Positions 1 to 8,437 of a stretch of DNA of 17,155 nucleotides are shown here, in pieces. A model generated the notes under the pieces. The model was given only the letters and a program-made list of their open reading frames with translations. It searched no databases and was not told where the DNA came from. The DNA lies in assembly GCA_015487515.1 (NCBI GenBank), contig WFPQ01000182.1, positions 1-17,155 on the forward strand, written 5' to 3'. A program made the position numbers and the translations under genes. Positions within the stretch are counted from its first letter, which is position 1; the number at the start of each line of letters is the position of its first letter. This DNA is from Hyphomicrobiales bacterium (GTDB lineage: Bacteria; Pseudomonadota; Alphaproteobacteria; Rhizobiales; Devosiaceae).

Positions 1-807
1 ATCATAGGCACCCTTGCCCTGACCGGGGTCGGCATTCCCGGAACCTCCCTTGGCTTTGCCGGTTTCTTTTCCAAGGATGCCATAATCGAGGCTGCCTATG
101 CGGTTGGCGGGACCAAGGGGCAATTTGCCTACTGGTCATTGCTGATCGCTGCCATTTTCACTTCCTTTTATTCCTGGCGCCTCATCCACCTGACTTTCCA
201 TGGCAGGTCCCGGGCTTCCGGGGAGACCTATTCCCACGCCAAGGACAGCCCGAAAATCATGATGGTTCCCCTGTATTTTCTGGCGTTTGGTGCGGTTCTG
301 GCCGGGGCGGTATTTTACCCCTACTTCTTTGGCAAGGTTAAGGTAATCGACGAGTTTTTTGCCGGATCCATAGTGCCAAATCACGAAATCATAGAGGCGG
401 CCCACGGGGTTTCCACCCTGGTCAAGTGGTCCCCGACCATTGCCATGCTGCTTGGCTTTTACATTGCCTGGTACATGTATATCCGCCGGCCCGAAACGGC
501 GCCCCGCCTGGCCGCCCGGCATGTTCACCTTTACCGCTTCCTGCTCAACAAGTGGTATTTTGACGAGCTTTACGACTGGATATTCGTTCGCCCGACAAGA
601 TGGCTGGGCCGGTTTTTCTGGCGCCAGGTCGATGACCGCCTGATCGACGAGACCATTGTCGATGGGCTTTCGCGCCGGGTCAGGGATGTGGCCGGCTGGA
701 TGGTCAGGCTGCAATCCGGTTACCTTTATCACTATGCGTTTGCCATGCTCATGGGCATCGCCTTCTTGCTTACCTGGGCCATTGCGGCAGGGGGACTTCT
801 GGGATGA
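1..807 (+). CDS. nuoL: NADH-quinone oxidoreductase subunit L, 3' part (5' end outside window)
   Basis: This is the C-terminal part of the large antiporter-like membrane subunit of respiratory complex I, which helps couple NADH:quinone electron transfer to proton pumping across the inner membrane. The reading frame is open from base 1 and ends with TGA at 805-807. It opens with a conserved stretch reading [20 protein letters not shown], typical of NuoL. Several hydrophobic helices follow, then a charged segment (about residues 175-230 of the fragment, with W and R/D-rich runs) and a last C-terminal helix. That layout fits the long lateral helix and final membrane segment of NuoL. The stop overlaps the nuoM start (ATGA at 804-807), so translation is probably coupled. 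Only the start is missing; the identity is secure from sequence and context. Confidence 0.96.
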   Translation: MIGTLALTGVGIPGTSLGFAGFFSKDAIIEAAYAVGGTKGQFAYWSLLIAAIFTSFYSWRLIHLTFHGRSRASGETYSHAKDSPKIMMVPLYFLAFGAVLAGAVFYPYFFGKVKVIDEFFAGSIVPNHEIIEAAHGVSTLVKWSPTIAMLLGFYIAWYMYIRRPETAPRLAARHVHLYRFLLNKWYFDELYDWIFVRPTRWLGRFFWRQVDDRLIDETIVDGLSRRVRDVAGWMVRLQSGYLYHYAFAMLMGIAFLLTWAIAAGGLLG

Positions 808-2315
808 TCATTTCTTCCAATATATTGACGATATTGACGTTTTTGCCGCTTGTTGGTGCGTTTTTCGTATTGATAGTTCCCGGCAACGACAGTGTTGCCC
901 TCAACAATATCCGTCGCATATCCCTTGTAACCACCCTGCTGACCTTTGGCTTTTCCCTGCTCTTGTGGTCGATGTTCGACCCTAAAGAGACCGGTTTTCA
1001 GTTTGTCATCGACATTCCCTGGATGGGTGACGTCATTGGCTATCGCATGGGGGTCGATGGCATTTCCGTCCTGTTCATTGTCCTGACTGCCTTCCTGATG
1101 CCCCTTGTGATCCTGTCGGCCTGGGGATCGGTCAAGGTCCGGGTTCGCGAATACATGATTGCGTTTCTCATGCTCGAAACCCTGATGATCGGGGTTTTCT
1201 CCACCCTGGACCTGGCCATGTTCTACGTGTTTTTCGAGGGCGGCCTCATTCCCATGTTCCTGATCATCGGTGTCTGGGGCGGCAAGCAGCGGGTTCAGGC
1301 CTCCTACAAGTTTTTCTTTTACACTTTTGTCGGCTCGGTCCTGATGCTCTTGGCCATAATGGCCATGTATTGGCAGACGGGAACCCTGGATATTGCCCAG
1401 CTGCTCAGGTACGAGTTTTCGCCCCAGATGCAATTCTGGCTGTGGATCGCCTTTTTTGCTTCCTTTGCGGTCAAGCTGCCCATGTGGCCCCTGCACCGCT
1501 GGCTGCCGGCAGCCCACGTGGAGGCTCCCACCGGCGGCTCGGTTATCCTGGCGGCCATTCTTCTGAAGATGGGTGGCTATGGTTTCCTGCGCTTTTCCCT
1601 GCCCATGTTTCCTGATGCCTCGCTTTATTTTGCCGATTTCGTATTTTTCTTTTCCCTTGGCGCCATCATCGTTACCTCGCTCATTGCCATTGTCCAGGAG
1701 GACATAAAGAAGCTGATCGCCTATTCCTCGGTGGCCCATATGGGGTTTGTCACCATCGGCATTTTTTCGGCCAACATTTACGGGGTGCAGGGGGCCATTT
1801 TTCAGATGCTCAGCCATGGCATAATTTCCGCTGCCCTGTTTTTCAGCGTCGGGGTCATTTATGACCGCCTTCACACCCGGGAGATCGCTGCCTATGGAGG
1901 GCTGGTGGAACGCATGCCGCGCTATGCGGCCGCCTTCATGATTTTTACCATGGCCAATGTGGGCCTGCCCGGAACATCGGGTTTCATCGGCGAATTTTTA
2001 GTGCTGATCGGGATTTTTCAGGTCAACACCCTTGTCGCTTTTGTGGCCCTGTTTGCGATCATTCTTTCGGCCGGCTATGCCCTTTGGCTTTATCGCCGGG
2101 TGATATTTGGAGCCCTTGGCAAAGAATCCCTCAAATCCATGATGGACATGGACAAGCGGGAACTTGCGGTAATGCTTCCCCTGATAATACTGACCATTTT
2201 CTTTGGCTTTTACCCGGCCCCGATACTGGATACCACCGCCGCATCGGTTACCGCCCTTGTTACTCAATACCAAAGCACGATTGGCGCCCTGCCGATTGAT
2301 GCGCTGGCTCAATAG
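804..2315 (+). CDS. nuoM: NADH-quinone oxidoreductase subunit M
   Basis: NuoM is one of the three antiporter-like proton-pumping subunits in the membrane arm of complex I. The 503-residue protein is of normal family length and is hydrophobic throughout, consistent with about 14 membrane helices. Glu145 in the run [10 protein letters not shown] matches the essential helix-5 glutamate of the family (E144 in E. coli). Lys224 in [20 protein letters not shown] fits the conserved helix-7 lysine. The nearby [10 protein letters not shown] and LLKMGGYG segments are typical of NuoM and separate it from NuoN. The ATG at 804 overlaps the nuoL stop. The stop (2313-2315) overlaps the AGGAG ribosome-binding site of nuoN, so the genes are co-transcribed. 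Residue equivalences are from memory of E. coli NuoM, not an alignment. Confidence 0.97.
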   Translation: MIISSNILTILTFLPLVGAFFVLIVPGNDSVALNNIRRISLVTTLLTFGFSLLLWSMFDPKETGFQFVIDIPWMGDVIGYRMGVDGISVLFIVLTAFLMPLVILSAWGSVKVRVREYMIAFLMLETLMIGVFSTLDLAMFYVFFEGGLIPMFLIIGVWGGKQRVQASYKFFFYTFVGSVLMLLAIMAMYWQTGTLDIAQLLRYEFSPQMQFWLWIAFFASFAVKLPMWPLHRWLPAAHVEAPTGGSVILAAILLKMGGYGFLRFSLPMFPDASLYFADFVFFFSLGAIIVTSLIAIVQEDIKKLIAYSSVAHMGFVTIGIFSANIYGVQGAIFQMLSHGIISAALFFSVGVIYDRLHTREIAAYGGLVERMPRYAAAFMIFTMANVGLPGTSGFIGEFLVLIGIFQVNTLVAFVALFAIILSAGYALWLYRRVIFGALGKESLKSMMDMDKRELAVMLPLIILTIFFGFYPAPILDTTAASVTALVTQYQSTIGALPIDALAQ

Positions 2316-2324
2316 GAGAATGAG

Positions 2325-3767
2325 ATGAAATCCGATTTGACCAGTTTGTCCGCCCTTGTTCCGGCCTATCCCGAACTGCTTATGGCGATCAGCGCCCTGG
2401 CCCTGCTCATGGCTGGCGTGTTCATCAGGAATTCCAGTGGCCGCCTGGCCGGTGTTTCCATTGGCCTGCTCCTGGCCCTTGCCGTATTGATAGTGATGCA
2501 GCCCCAGAGCGGGGTTCTGTTCAATGGCGGTTTCATTCAGGATGATTTTGCCCGCTACATGAAGGTACTGATCCTGCTTGGTTCTGCCCTTGCCCTTGTG
2601 CTTTCGGTTTCCAGCGCGGCGGAAAACGGCCTTGCCAAGTTCGAATATTCAACCCTGATAATTCTTGCCACCCTCGGCATGATGATCATGGTTTCAGCCA
2701 ATGATCTCATGGTTCTTTATATTGGCATAGAATTGCAGGCCCTTTCCCTGTACGTGATGGCGGCCATGCGCCGCGACAATGCGGCGGCTACCGAGGCTGG
2801 TCTGAAATATTTTGTTCTTGGTGCTCTTGCCTCGGGCATGCTTTTGTACGGGGCCTCGCTTGTCTATGGTTTTACCGGCCAGACCCAGCTTGACAAGATT
2901 GCCGAGGTCATACTCCTGGGTGAGCGTTCGGTCGGTGTCATATTCGGTCTTGCCTTTTTGCTGGCCGGTATTGCCTTTAAGATCTCCGCGGTTCCCTTTC
3001 ACATGTGGACCCCGGACGTTTACGAGGGCGCCCCGACTCCCGTTACCGCGTTTTTTGCCACCGGGCCAAAGGTTGCGGCCATGGCTCTGCTGATACGCCT
3101 GGTTACCGACAGCTTTGAACCATTGGCCAGGGACTGGCAGCAGATCGTCATCTTTCTTTCCATCGCCTCGATGGTTCTTGCCGCCTTTGCCGGCATAGGC
3201 CAGAAGAACCTGAAGCGCCTGATCGCCTATTCTTCCATCGGGCATATGTGCTTTGCCCTTGTTGGCCTCAGTGCCGGCTCCCTTGTCGGGATAGAAGGGG
3301 TTGCCATCTACATGGCCATTTATCTGGTGACCACCGTTGGGTTGTTTGCCTGCATATTGTCCCTGAAGGGCAGTACCGGATACGTGGAGAGCATTTCTGA
3401 TCTTGCAGGCCTGGCCAGAACCCGTCCCCTGGTTGCCGCCACCATGGCCATAATGATGTTTTCCCTGATTGGTCTTCCGCCCCTGGCCGGTTTCTTTGCC
3501 AAGTGGCACGTGTTCCTGGCGGCCATCGAGGCGGAGTTGTTCGTCCTGGCCATTATCGGGGTTTTTGCCAGTGCCGTCAGCGCCTTTTATTATCTGAGGA
3601 TTTTCAAGACCATGTATTTTGACGAGCCCAGGGACGAGTTTGCCCCGGTTCCGGGCGAGTTGGCTTTTATCATGCTCGTCAGCGGTTTCCTTGTGGCATC
3701 CTATTATCTTACCGTTGGCTCCCCCCTGGTTGATGCGGCCAATTTCGCAACCAGCAGCCTGTTTTAG
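2325..3767 (+). CDS. nuoN: NADH-quinone oxidoreductase subunit N
   Basis: NuoN is the third antiporter-like subunit of the complex I membrane arm and is normally the last gene of the nuo operon. The 480-residue polytopic membrane protein has the usual length. The run YIGIELQALSLYVMAA holds the conserved glutamate of helix 5. Lys219 in AFKISAVPFHMWTPDVYEGA matches the pumping lysine of helix 7 (K217 in E. coli), and APTPVTAFFATGPK is a NuoN hallmark. The start ATG follows AGGAG (2314-2318) at 6 bases, only 9 bases after the nuoM stop. The TAG is followed by 11 bases before birA. No terminator is visible, so transcription probably continues into birA. Confidence 0.97.
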   Translation: MKSDLTSLSALVPAYPELLMAISALALLMAGVFIRNSSGRLAGVSIGLLLALAVLIVMQPQSGVLFNGGFIQDDFARYMKVLILLGSALALVLSVSSAAENGLAKFEYSTLIILATLGMMIMVSANDLMVLYIGIELQALSLYVMAAMRRDNAAATEAGLKYFVLGALASGMLLYGASLVYGFTGQTQLDKIAEVILLGERSVGVIFGLAFLLAGIAFKISAVPFHMWTPDVYEGAPTPVTAFFATGPKVAAMALLIRLVTDSFEPLARDWQQIVIFLSIASMVLAAFAGIGQKNLKRLIAYSSIGHMCFALVGLSAGSLVGIEGVAIYMAIYLVTTVGLFACILSLKGSTGYVESISDLAGLARTRPLVAATMAIMMFSLIGLPPLAGFFAKWHVFLAAIEAELFVLAIIGVFASAVSAFYYLRIFKTMYFDEPRDEFAPVPGELAFIMLVSGFLVASYYLTVGSPLVDAANFATSSLF

Positions 3768-3778
3768 CGGGTAATTTT

Positions 3779-4618
3779 GTGAGTGCCGAATTTGTTCTTG
3801 GTCCCAAGGCTGTCAGGGCAGGCTATGAACTCAGGCATCTTCAATCCACCCCCTCGACCAACAGCCATGCCCTGGAGTTTTCCATTGAAGCCTTGTCCCG
3901 GGCAGGAAAGCATGAGGGGATGGCCCCCGGCATCTGGTTCGTTGCAGACCGGCAGACCATGGGGCGCGGAAGGCAGGGGCGCAGGTGGATATGGCATGAG
4001 GGCAACCTTGCGGCCTCCCTGCTGCTGATTTTGCCGTCAACCGTTCGCGCTCCGCAGATACTGAGTTTTGTTGCGGCCAATGCCCTTGCAGATGCGGTTG
4101 AACCGTTCTTGGGCGGCACTGGTGAGGAACTACGTCTGAAATGGCCAAACGACCTGCTTTTGTCCGGCGGCAAGCTGGCCGGAATCCTGCTGGAGGCCCG
4201 GACAATGGGCAACGGCTGCCGTGCCGTTGCTCTCGGGTTTGGGCTCAATGTCAAAGGCGCTCCTGAAAACATTTCCTACCCGGTCGCTTCCCTGGCCGGT
4301 TTCGGGTGCGATGCAGACAGGCATTGCCTGTTCAGGGCCCTTGGCGAAAGCTGGCACGAAAATTACTGCCTGTGGAATGATGGCCATGGTACGGCACGGG
4401 TGCTTTCAAGGTGGCGCAATAGAGCCCATGGTCTTGGGGGGGCGGTTCGCATTGAAGGTCCGGGAAAGGCCGTTGAAGGAATTTTTTTGGATATTGATGG
4501 CGATGGTCACTTGATTCTTTTGCAAAATGATGGGCAAAGAACACACGTTGCCTCCGGTGATGTCAGTTTTTCTGACGTTGATCGGCCTGATGGCAGATTT
4601 GGTAAGGGTGAAAGATGA
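3779..4618 (+). CDS. birA: Biotin--[acetyl-CoA-carboxylase] ligase, catalytic-only (group I) BirA
   Basis: This enzyme makes biotinyl-AMP and transfers biotin to the carrier lysine of biotin-dependent carboxylases. The 279-residue cytoplasmic protein starts at a GTG; no in-frame ATG lies near the conserved N-terminus. Visible motifs are STPSTNSHA (residues 23-31, the STN substrate motif), GRGRQGRRW (62-70, biotinyl-AMP binding loop), KWPNDLL (121-127) with Lys132, and GFGLNV (153-158). A small C-terminal domain follows. There is no N-terminal helix-turn-helix domain, so it should be an enzyme only and not a repressor of the biotin operon. It lies directly after nuoN, a common alphaproteobacterial arrangement. 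Its stop overlaps the rnj start (ATGA, 4615-4618). Confidence 0.93.
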   Translation: MSAEFVLGPKAVRAGYELRHLQSTPSTNSHALEFSIEALSRAGKHEGMAPGIWFVADRQTMGRGRQGRRWIWHEGNLAASLLLILPSTVRAPQILSFVAANALADAVEPFLGGTGEELRLKWPNDLLLSGGKLAGILLEARTMGNGCRAVALGFGLNVKGAPENISYPVASLAGFGCDADRHCLFRALGESWHENYCLWNDGHGTARVLSRWRNRAHGLGGAVRIEGPGKAVEGIFLDIDGDGHLILLQNDGQRTHVASGDVSFSDVDRPDGRFGKGER

Positions 4619-6282
4619 TGGGTAGCGAACTGGTATTCTTGCCTCTTGGTGGTGTGGGCGAGATTGGCATGAACATGGCCGCCTATGGTTTTGGCCCCGT
4701 GGATGATCGCAAGTGGCTGGTGGTTGATTGCGGGGTGACCTTTGGCGGGCCCGAACAGCCGGGCATAGAACTGATCATGGCCGATCCTGAATTTCTTGAG
4801 GAACGGTCCCGGGACATAGTAGGCCTTGTATTGACCCACTCCCATGAAGATCATTACGGGGCGGTTCTTGATCTCTGGCCTGCCTTTGACCGCCCGGTAT
4901 ATGCCAGCGAATTTGCCGCCGCCATGCTCAAGGCCAAGCGGGCCACCGAGGGAATAGTCGAGCATGTGGATGTGAGGGTTTTCATTCCCGGCCAGCCATT
5001 TGACGTTGGCCCTTTCAGGGTAGAGGCTATAAATGTAGCCCATTCCATTCCCCAGAGCTGTTCGCTTTTGATTTCCACCCCCATTGGCAACGTGGTGCAT
5101 ACGGGGGACTGGAAACTTGAAGACGATCCGGTTTCCGGGGATCCCACGGATGAAGCCCGTTTTCGCCAGATAGGAAAACTCAAGCCCCCCCTGGCCCTGG
5201 TATGCGACAGCACCAACGCCCTGAAGGACGGGATAAGCCCGACCGAACGCCAGATCGGGGAAAATCTTGAGCGTCTAATTGCCCAGGCTCCCCACCGGGT
5301 TGTACTCACCAGCTTTGCCTCCAATCTGGGCCGCATGATCTCGGTGGCAAAGGCTGCAAAAAAGGCTGGCCGCCAGGTGGTTCTGTCGGGCCGTTCCATG
5401 CATCGCATCGCAACGATTGCCCGTGAACAGGGTTTGCTTGATGGCATAGAGCCATTTCTGGACCATGACAGTTTCAGGCATCTTCCGCGCAACAAGACGG
5501 TGCTTTTGTGTACGGGATCCCAGGGGGAGGGGCGGGCGGCCCTGGCCCGAATTTCCAATGGCAGCCACCCGGCCATTTCCCTTGACCGTGGCGATATGAT
5601 GATATTTTCGTCCTGGGCAATTCCGGGCAACGAGCGCGATGTCATAGACATTCAAAACCGCCTGATAGACATGGGGGTCAAGGTAATCACCAATGATGAC
5701 GAACTGGTTCATGTTACCGGACATCCCAGGCGGCAGGAACTGACGACTCTTTATTCCTGGCTTGAGCCTTCCGTCCTGGTGCCCGTTCACGGGGAGGCGG
5801 CCCATCTTGTGGCCCACGCGGAACTGGGGCGCGCCAGCAATATCGAAAATGTGATTGAGGCCAGAAACGGCGACATGGTACAACTGTTCCCCGACCCCGG
5901 CATTTCACGCCTGGAGGTTCCGGTCGGGCAGCTCTATCTGGATGGAGACATTCTATGTCTGCCGGAACAAAGCGGGGCAAGGGCAAGAAAGCGTCTTTCC
6001 GTTGCCGGGATTGTCGTGGTTTCCATATGTATTGATCGTGAAGGCAAGATGCGTGGTTCTGCAAAAATCGTCATAGAGGGACTGCCCGAGGTCGAGGCCG
6101 ATACCATTGACGCCCATTCTGTTGTGGAACAGGCCATGGATGGGGTCTTGTCCAGCATGTCCAAAAAGCTAAGGCGCAATCCTGATGCCCTTGGCGAAGC
6201 CCTGCGCCGGGCTGTCCGTGGCGAACTCAACAACTGGTGGGGCCGCAAGCCCAATGTCAGTATTCTCCTTCATCAAGTTTAG
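4615..6282 (+). CDS. rnj: Ribonuclease J (metallo-beta-lactamase / beta-CASP nuclease)
   Basis: RNase J is a cytoplasmic RNA-processing enzyme with 5'-to-3' exonuclease and endonuclease activity; in alphaproteobacteria it works in mRNA turnover and 16S rRNA 5' maturation. The 555 residues match the family length. The N-terminal run LPLGGVGEIGMNM leads into the metallo-beta-lactamase fold. The zinc motif THSHEDH is at residues 74-80 (H75, H77, D79, H80). HTGDWKLEDDP and CDSTNAL supply further metal-site residues, and VPVHGE lies in the late part of the catalytic core. A C-terminal domain follows. The start could be either of two adjacent ATGs (4615 or 4618); the first overlaps the birA stop, so translation is likely coupled. 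In many alphaproteobacteria a coaX gene sits between birA and rnj; here it is absent. Confidence 0.95.
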   Translation: MMGSELVFLPLGGVGEIGMNMAAYGFGPVDDRKWLVVDCGVTFGGPEQPGIELIMADPEFLEERSRDIVGLVLTHSHEDHYGAVLDLWPAFDRPVYASEFAAAMLKAKRATEGIVEHVDVRVFIPGQPFDVGPFRVEAINVAHSIPQSCSLLISTPIGNVVHTGDWKLEDDPVSGDPTDEARFRQIGKLKPPLALVCDSTNALKDGISPTERQIGENLERLIAQAPHRVVLTSFASNLGRMISVAKAAKKAGRQVVLSGRSMHRIATIAREQGLLDGIEPFLDHDSFRHLPRNKTVLLCTGSQGEGRAALARISNGSHPAISLDRGDMMIFSSWAIPGNERDVIDIQNRLIDMGVKVITNDDELVHVTGHPRRQELTTLYSWLEPSVLVPVHGEAAHLVAHAELGRASNIENVIEARNGDMVQLFPDPGISRLEVPVGQLYLDGDILCLPEQSGARARKRLSVAGIVVVSICIDREGKMRGSAKIVIEGLPEVEADTIDAHSVVEQAMDGVLSSMSKKLRRNPDALGEALRRAVRGELNNWWGRKPNVSILLHQV

Positions 6283-6297
6283 ATAGGTCTTAAAAAA

Positions 6298-6543
6298 ATG
6301 TCTGTGGTTTCTCTGATTGCCATTTATTTCGTTATCTGGTGGACTTGCCTTTTTCTGGTTTTGCCATTCGGGGTCAAGAACCAGTCGGATGTTGACGAGG
6401 TAACCCCGGGCACCGAGCCGGGGGCTCCCATCATGTCAAGGATTCGCCAGAAGTTTTTTGCCACCACCATTGTTTCGGCAGTCGTGATGGGCCTGACCAT
6501 GTGGGCCGTTTCCAATCCCGTCTTGCGAGAATATTGGTATTAG
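6298..6543 (+). CDS. DUF1467 family two-helix membrane protein
   Basis: This 81-residue protein has two predicted membrane helices, about residues 4-23 and 53-72. The connecting segment carries the family pattern LPFGVKNQS and a GTEPGAP run at residues 38-44. It matches DUF1467, a small alphaproteobacterial family of unknown function usually found between RNase J (or methylmalonyl-CoA epimerase) and proS, as here. The start lies 15 bases after the rnj stop, with only a weak AGGT-type ribosome-binding site, so it probably ends the nuo-birA-rnj transcript. No function can be assigned. Confidence 0.85.
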   Translation: MSVVSLIAIYFVIWWTCLFLVLPFGVKNQSDVDEVTPGTEPGAPIMSRIRQKFFATTIVSAVVMGLTMWAVSNPVLREYWY

Positions 6544-6580
6544 CGCCGGGGACTGCCAGAAAGCACCGTCAGGAAAATTC

Positions 6581-6619
6581 CTGCCGAAAAAGCCTTTAGG
6601 GGGGGTATCTGCCGAAAAA
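6581..6619. repeat. 11-base direct repeat, two copies
   Basis: CTGCCGAAAAA occurs at 6581-6591 and again at 6609-6619, 28 bases apart. On the minus strand both copies read as a T-run followed by CGGCAG. No function is apparent. Confidence 0.6.
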
Positions 6620-6638
6620 AAACAGGCAGACACGGAAT

Positions 6639-6672
6639 GCCGTCAGACCATGGGCGCCGTCATACCATGGGC
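6639..6672. repeat. 17-base tandem repeat, two copies
   Basis: GCCGTCAGACCATGGGC (6639-6655) is followed at once by a copy differing in one base (GCCGTCATACCATGGGC, 6656-6672). Each unit contains the palindrome CCATGG. A GC that starts a third unit follows, then the sequence diverges into a hairpin. It could be a paired protein-binding site or a replication-slippage product; the sequence does not decide. Confidence 0.75.
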
Positions 6673-6726
6673 GCAGCATAGGTGCTGCAAGACAGGGACA
6701 TGGAGCGCAACAGGGGAAAAGCGAGC

Positions 6727-6750
6727 AAAAAAACAGGGCCCGTGGCCCTG
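6727..6750 (-). terminator. Intrinsic terminator facing the minus strand
   Basis: On the minus strand the sequence reads CAGGGCC-ACG-GGCCCTG followed directly by seven T residues. This is a perfect 7-base-pair GC-rich stem with a 3-base loop. On the plus strand the hairpin is preceded by A's and has no T-run after it, so it can work in one direction only, opposite to all recognised protein genes of the window. Confidence 0.75.
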
Positions 6751-6868
6751 CAAATAAGTTCCGCGACAATCCGTCACGACAAGACTCCAAGGTCCTTGCA
6801 AAAGGTCTCTCCAAGGGTCTTCCCTGACGTCCCTCCCAAGACTTGTCAGCGATCAGCGGCATGATGCC
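6727..6868 (-). ncRNA. Candidate small RNA on the minus strand
   Basis: Read on the minus strand, a -10-like TATAAC (plus 6874-6879) is followed by about 140 bases of structured sequence and a textbook intrinsic terminator (6750-6727). The predicted RNA begins with a hairpin (GCGGCA-TCA-TGCCGC, plus 6870-6856). Its middle could close through GACAAG/CTTGTC (plus 6845-6840 with 6783-6778) around short hairpins, and it has three TTGG(G)AG motifs. The only ORF in it, from plus 6862, runs through the terminator and has an unnatural Cys/Pro-rich second half, so RNA is favoured over protein. I do not recognise it as 6S, SRP RNA, RNase P or tmRNA. The ends are inferred and the -35 element is poor. 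Confidence 0.4.
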
Positions 6869-6873
6869 GCCTT

Positions 6874-6903
6874 GTTATATGGTTTTTTCCTTATCAATAA
6901 TAA
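6874..6903 (-). promoter_or_regulatory. Weak candidate promoter for the minus-strand small RNA
   Basis: On the minus strand, TATAAC (plus 6879-6874, 5 of 6 to the -10 consensus) is preceded at 18 bases by TTATTA (plus 6903-6898, 3 of 6 to -35). The region is AT-rich compared with its surroundings. This is a guess from spacing to the terminator-bounded RNA. Confidence 0.25.
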
Positions 6904-7032
6904 GCTGCCCTGTCATTAAAAATTTTCTGCTTTCCCTGATCCTGTTGCAGTCATTTCTTGCTTGATTTGCCCTGCCGGGTGCCATGGCCGGTTTTCCTGG
7001 ATTCTGCCGGTTTGAAATATGCAACTCAATGC

Positions 7033-7062
7033 TGGACACCGGGCAGTTGGTGCTGGCATAAA
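7033..7062 (+). promoter_or_regulatory. Candidate promoter of proS-lolC-lolD
   Basis: TGGACA (7033-7038, 5 of 6 to TTGACA) and CATAAA (7057-7062, 4 of 6 to TATAAT) are 18 bases apart. Transcription would begin near 7069, leaving a leader of about 20 bases before the proS ATG. The preceding 544-base gap makes a promoter here likely; the exact site is not proven. Confidence 0.35.
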
Positions 7063-7076
7063 AAGACGGTCGAGTC

Positions 7077-7080
7077 GGAG
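7077..7080 (+). promoter_or_regulatory. Ribosome-binding site deciding the proS start
   Basis: GGAG lies 7 bases before the ATG at 7088. An in-frame ATG exists upstream at 7019, but it lacks such a site and would add 23 residues unlike the ProRS family, whose N-terminus reads [14 protein letters not shown]. Confidence 0.7.
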
Positions 7081-7087
7081 TTTTTAC

Positions 7088-8437
7088 ATGCGCCTTAGCA
7101 ATTATTTCCTGCCCACCCTGAAGGAAGATCCGAAGGAGGCCGAGATCGTTTCCCACCGCCTGATGTTGCGGGCCGGAATGATCAGGCAGCAGGCGGCCGG
7201 GCTTTATTCCTGGTTGCCTCTTGGCTACAGGGTTTTGCGCAAGATCCAGGCCATCATAGAGCAGGAACAGGCCCGGGCCGGGGCCATTCAGATGCTCATG
7301 CCCACCCTTCAGCCTGCCGAACTGTGGCGCGAAAGCGGGCGCTATGATGACTATGGCAAGGAGATGCTGCGCATAAGCGACCGTCACGACCGCGATCTGC
7401 TGTTCGGCCCCACCAACGAGGAGATGATCACCGACATTTTCCGCTCCTACGTGCGTTCCTACCGGGAACTTCCGCTGAACCTGTTTCATGTTCAATGGAA
7501 GTTCCGTGACGAGATCCGCCCCCGTTTTGGTACCATGCGCAGCCGGGAGTTCCTGATGAAGGACGGGTATTCTTTTGACATTGACCGCGAGGCTGCGGAA
7601 AAGTCCTATCATCGCATGTTCGTTGCCTACCTGCGCACCTATCACCGCATGGGCCTTGCGGCGATTCCCATGCGGGCTGAAACCGGTCCCATAGGTGGTG
7701 ATCTCAGTCACGAATTCATCGTGCTGGCCGATACGGGAGAAAGCGGGGTCTTTTGCGACAGAAACATTCTGGAAAAGCCCATTCCACCAGCGGATACGGA
7801 TTTTGAGGGCGACCTGTCATCCATCGTCAGTGACTGGACTTCTGCCTATGCGGCCACCGAGGACATGGTTGACATGGCCGAGTTCGAGGCCAGGGTGCCC
7901 GCTCAGCGGCGCATATCGGCCCGCGGCATTGAAGTCGGGCAGATATTTTATTTCGGAACCAAATATTCCACTGCCATGAATGCGCTCGTGACCGGCCCCG
8001 ACGGCCGTGACGCTGCTGTGCATTCCGGTTCCTACGGTATCGGCCTTACCCGGCTGGTTCCGGCCCTGATCGAGGCCTTTCATGACGAGGACGGCATTGT
8101 CTGGCCGACAAGCGTTGCCCCGTTCGAGGTTGTTCTGCTCAATCTCAAGACTGCCGATGAAAAATGTTCGTCCATTTGCGACAAGATGTATCATGACCTG
8201 AAGAATGCCGGTATCGATGTGCTTTATGATGACACGGGGGCAGGGGCGGGGTCCAAGTTTGCCACTGCCGACCTGGTTGGCATTCCCTTTCAACTGATCA
8301 TTGGTCCCCGTGGTGCCAGGTCGGGAGAGGCTGAAATAAAGAATCGCAGCACTGGCCAGCGCCAGAGCGTTGCCCTTGAGCAGGCGGTTCCCCTTTTGCA
8401 AAAAACCATCGAACCGGAACGGCGGGACAGGATTTGA
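7088..8437 (+). CDS. proS: Prolyl-tRNA synthetase, short alphaproteobacterial form
   Basis: This cytoplasmic class II synthetase charges tRNA-Pro with proline. The 449-residue protein starts [18 protein letters not shown], which fits the family exactly, and has a good GGAG site. The motif 1 region reads [18 protein letters not shown], motif 2 [20 protein letters not shown] and motif 3 [18 protein letters not shown]. An anticodon-binding domain follows (about residues 355-440, with [20 protein letters not shown]). Bacterial ProRS of the E. coli type has about 570 residues with an editing insertion between motifs 2 and 3. Here that spacing is too short for the insertion, so mischarged Ala-tRNA-Pro would have to be cleared by a separate protein. 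The stop overlaps the TTG start of the next gene. Confidence 0.96.
   Translation: MRLSNYFLPTLKEDPKEAEIVSHRLMLRAGMIRQQAAGLYSWLPLGYRVLRKIQAIIEQEQARAGAIQMLMPTLQPAELWRESGRYDDYGKEMLRISDRHDRDLLFGPTNEEMITDIFRSYVRSYRELPLNLFHVQWKFRDEIRPRFGTMRSREFLMKDGYSFDIDREAAEKSYHRMFVAYLRTYHRMGLAAIPMRAETGPIGGDLSHEFIVLADTGESGVFCDRNILEKPIPPADTDFEGDLSSIVSDWTSAYAATEDMVDMAEFEARVPAQRRISARGIEVGQIFYFGTKYSTAMNALVTGPDGRDAAVHSGSYGIGLTRLVPALIEAFHDEDGIVWPTSVAPFEVVLLNLKTADEKCSSICDKMYHDLKNAGIDVLYDDTGAGAGSKFATADLVGIPFQLIIGPRGARSGEAEIKNRSTGQRQSVALEQAVPLLQKTIEPERRDRI

Larger units (their letters stand above)
6544..7087. other. 544-base intergenic region between DUF1467 gene and proS
   Basis: No convincing protein gene is seen on either strand. 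In order it holds an 11-base direct repeat (6581-6591 and 6609-6619), a loose hairpin TCTGCC/GGCAGA (6608-6630), a 17-base tandem repeat (6639-6672), a perfect 6-base-pair hairpin GCAGCA-TAGG-TGCTGC (6673-6688), a strong minus-strand intrinsic terminator (6727-6750), a structured stretch with three TTGG(G)AG motifs on the minus strand (about 6781-6841), a hairpin GCGGCA-TGA-TGCCGC (6856-6870), an AT-rich stretch (6871-6930) and a candidate proS promoter (7033-7062). The concentration of secondary structure is much higher than in the other gaps of this window. Confidence 0.7.

Noticed and set aside
732..1874. Long open frame on the minus strand across nuoM, with similar frames opposite nuoN, rnj, proS and rpsB
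   Set aside because: Products are rich in Gly, Gln, His and Asn with no domain logic, and each is antisense to a certain gene.
6596..6862. 88-codon minus-strand ORF in the DUF1467-proS gap, with an AAGG 7 bases before its ATG
   Set aside because: It reads through the strong terminator at 6750-6727 and its second half is a Cys/Pro-rich mix with no protein character. I prefer a small RNA, but the first part could be checked for conservation.
6682..6864. 60-codon plus-strand ORF in the same gap
   Set aside because: There is no ribosome-binding site and no recognisable family, it is full of Lys/Arg/Ser, and it overlaps the terminator and hairpins.
6856..6886. Hairpin GCGGCA-TGA-TGCCGC as a plus-strand terminator
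   Set aside because: The T-run begins 12 bases after the stem, too far for a normal intrinsic terminator. It fits better as the 5' hairpin of the minus-strand RNA.
7019..7087. Upstream ATG extending proS by 23 residues
   Set aside because: The extra residues do not resemble the ProRS N-terminus, and the GGAG site clearly serves 7088.
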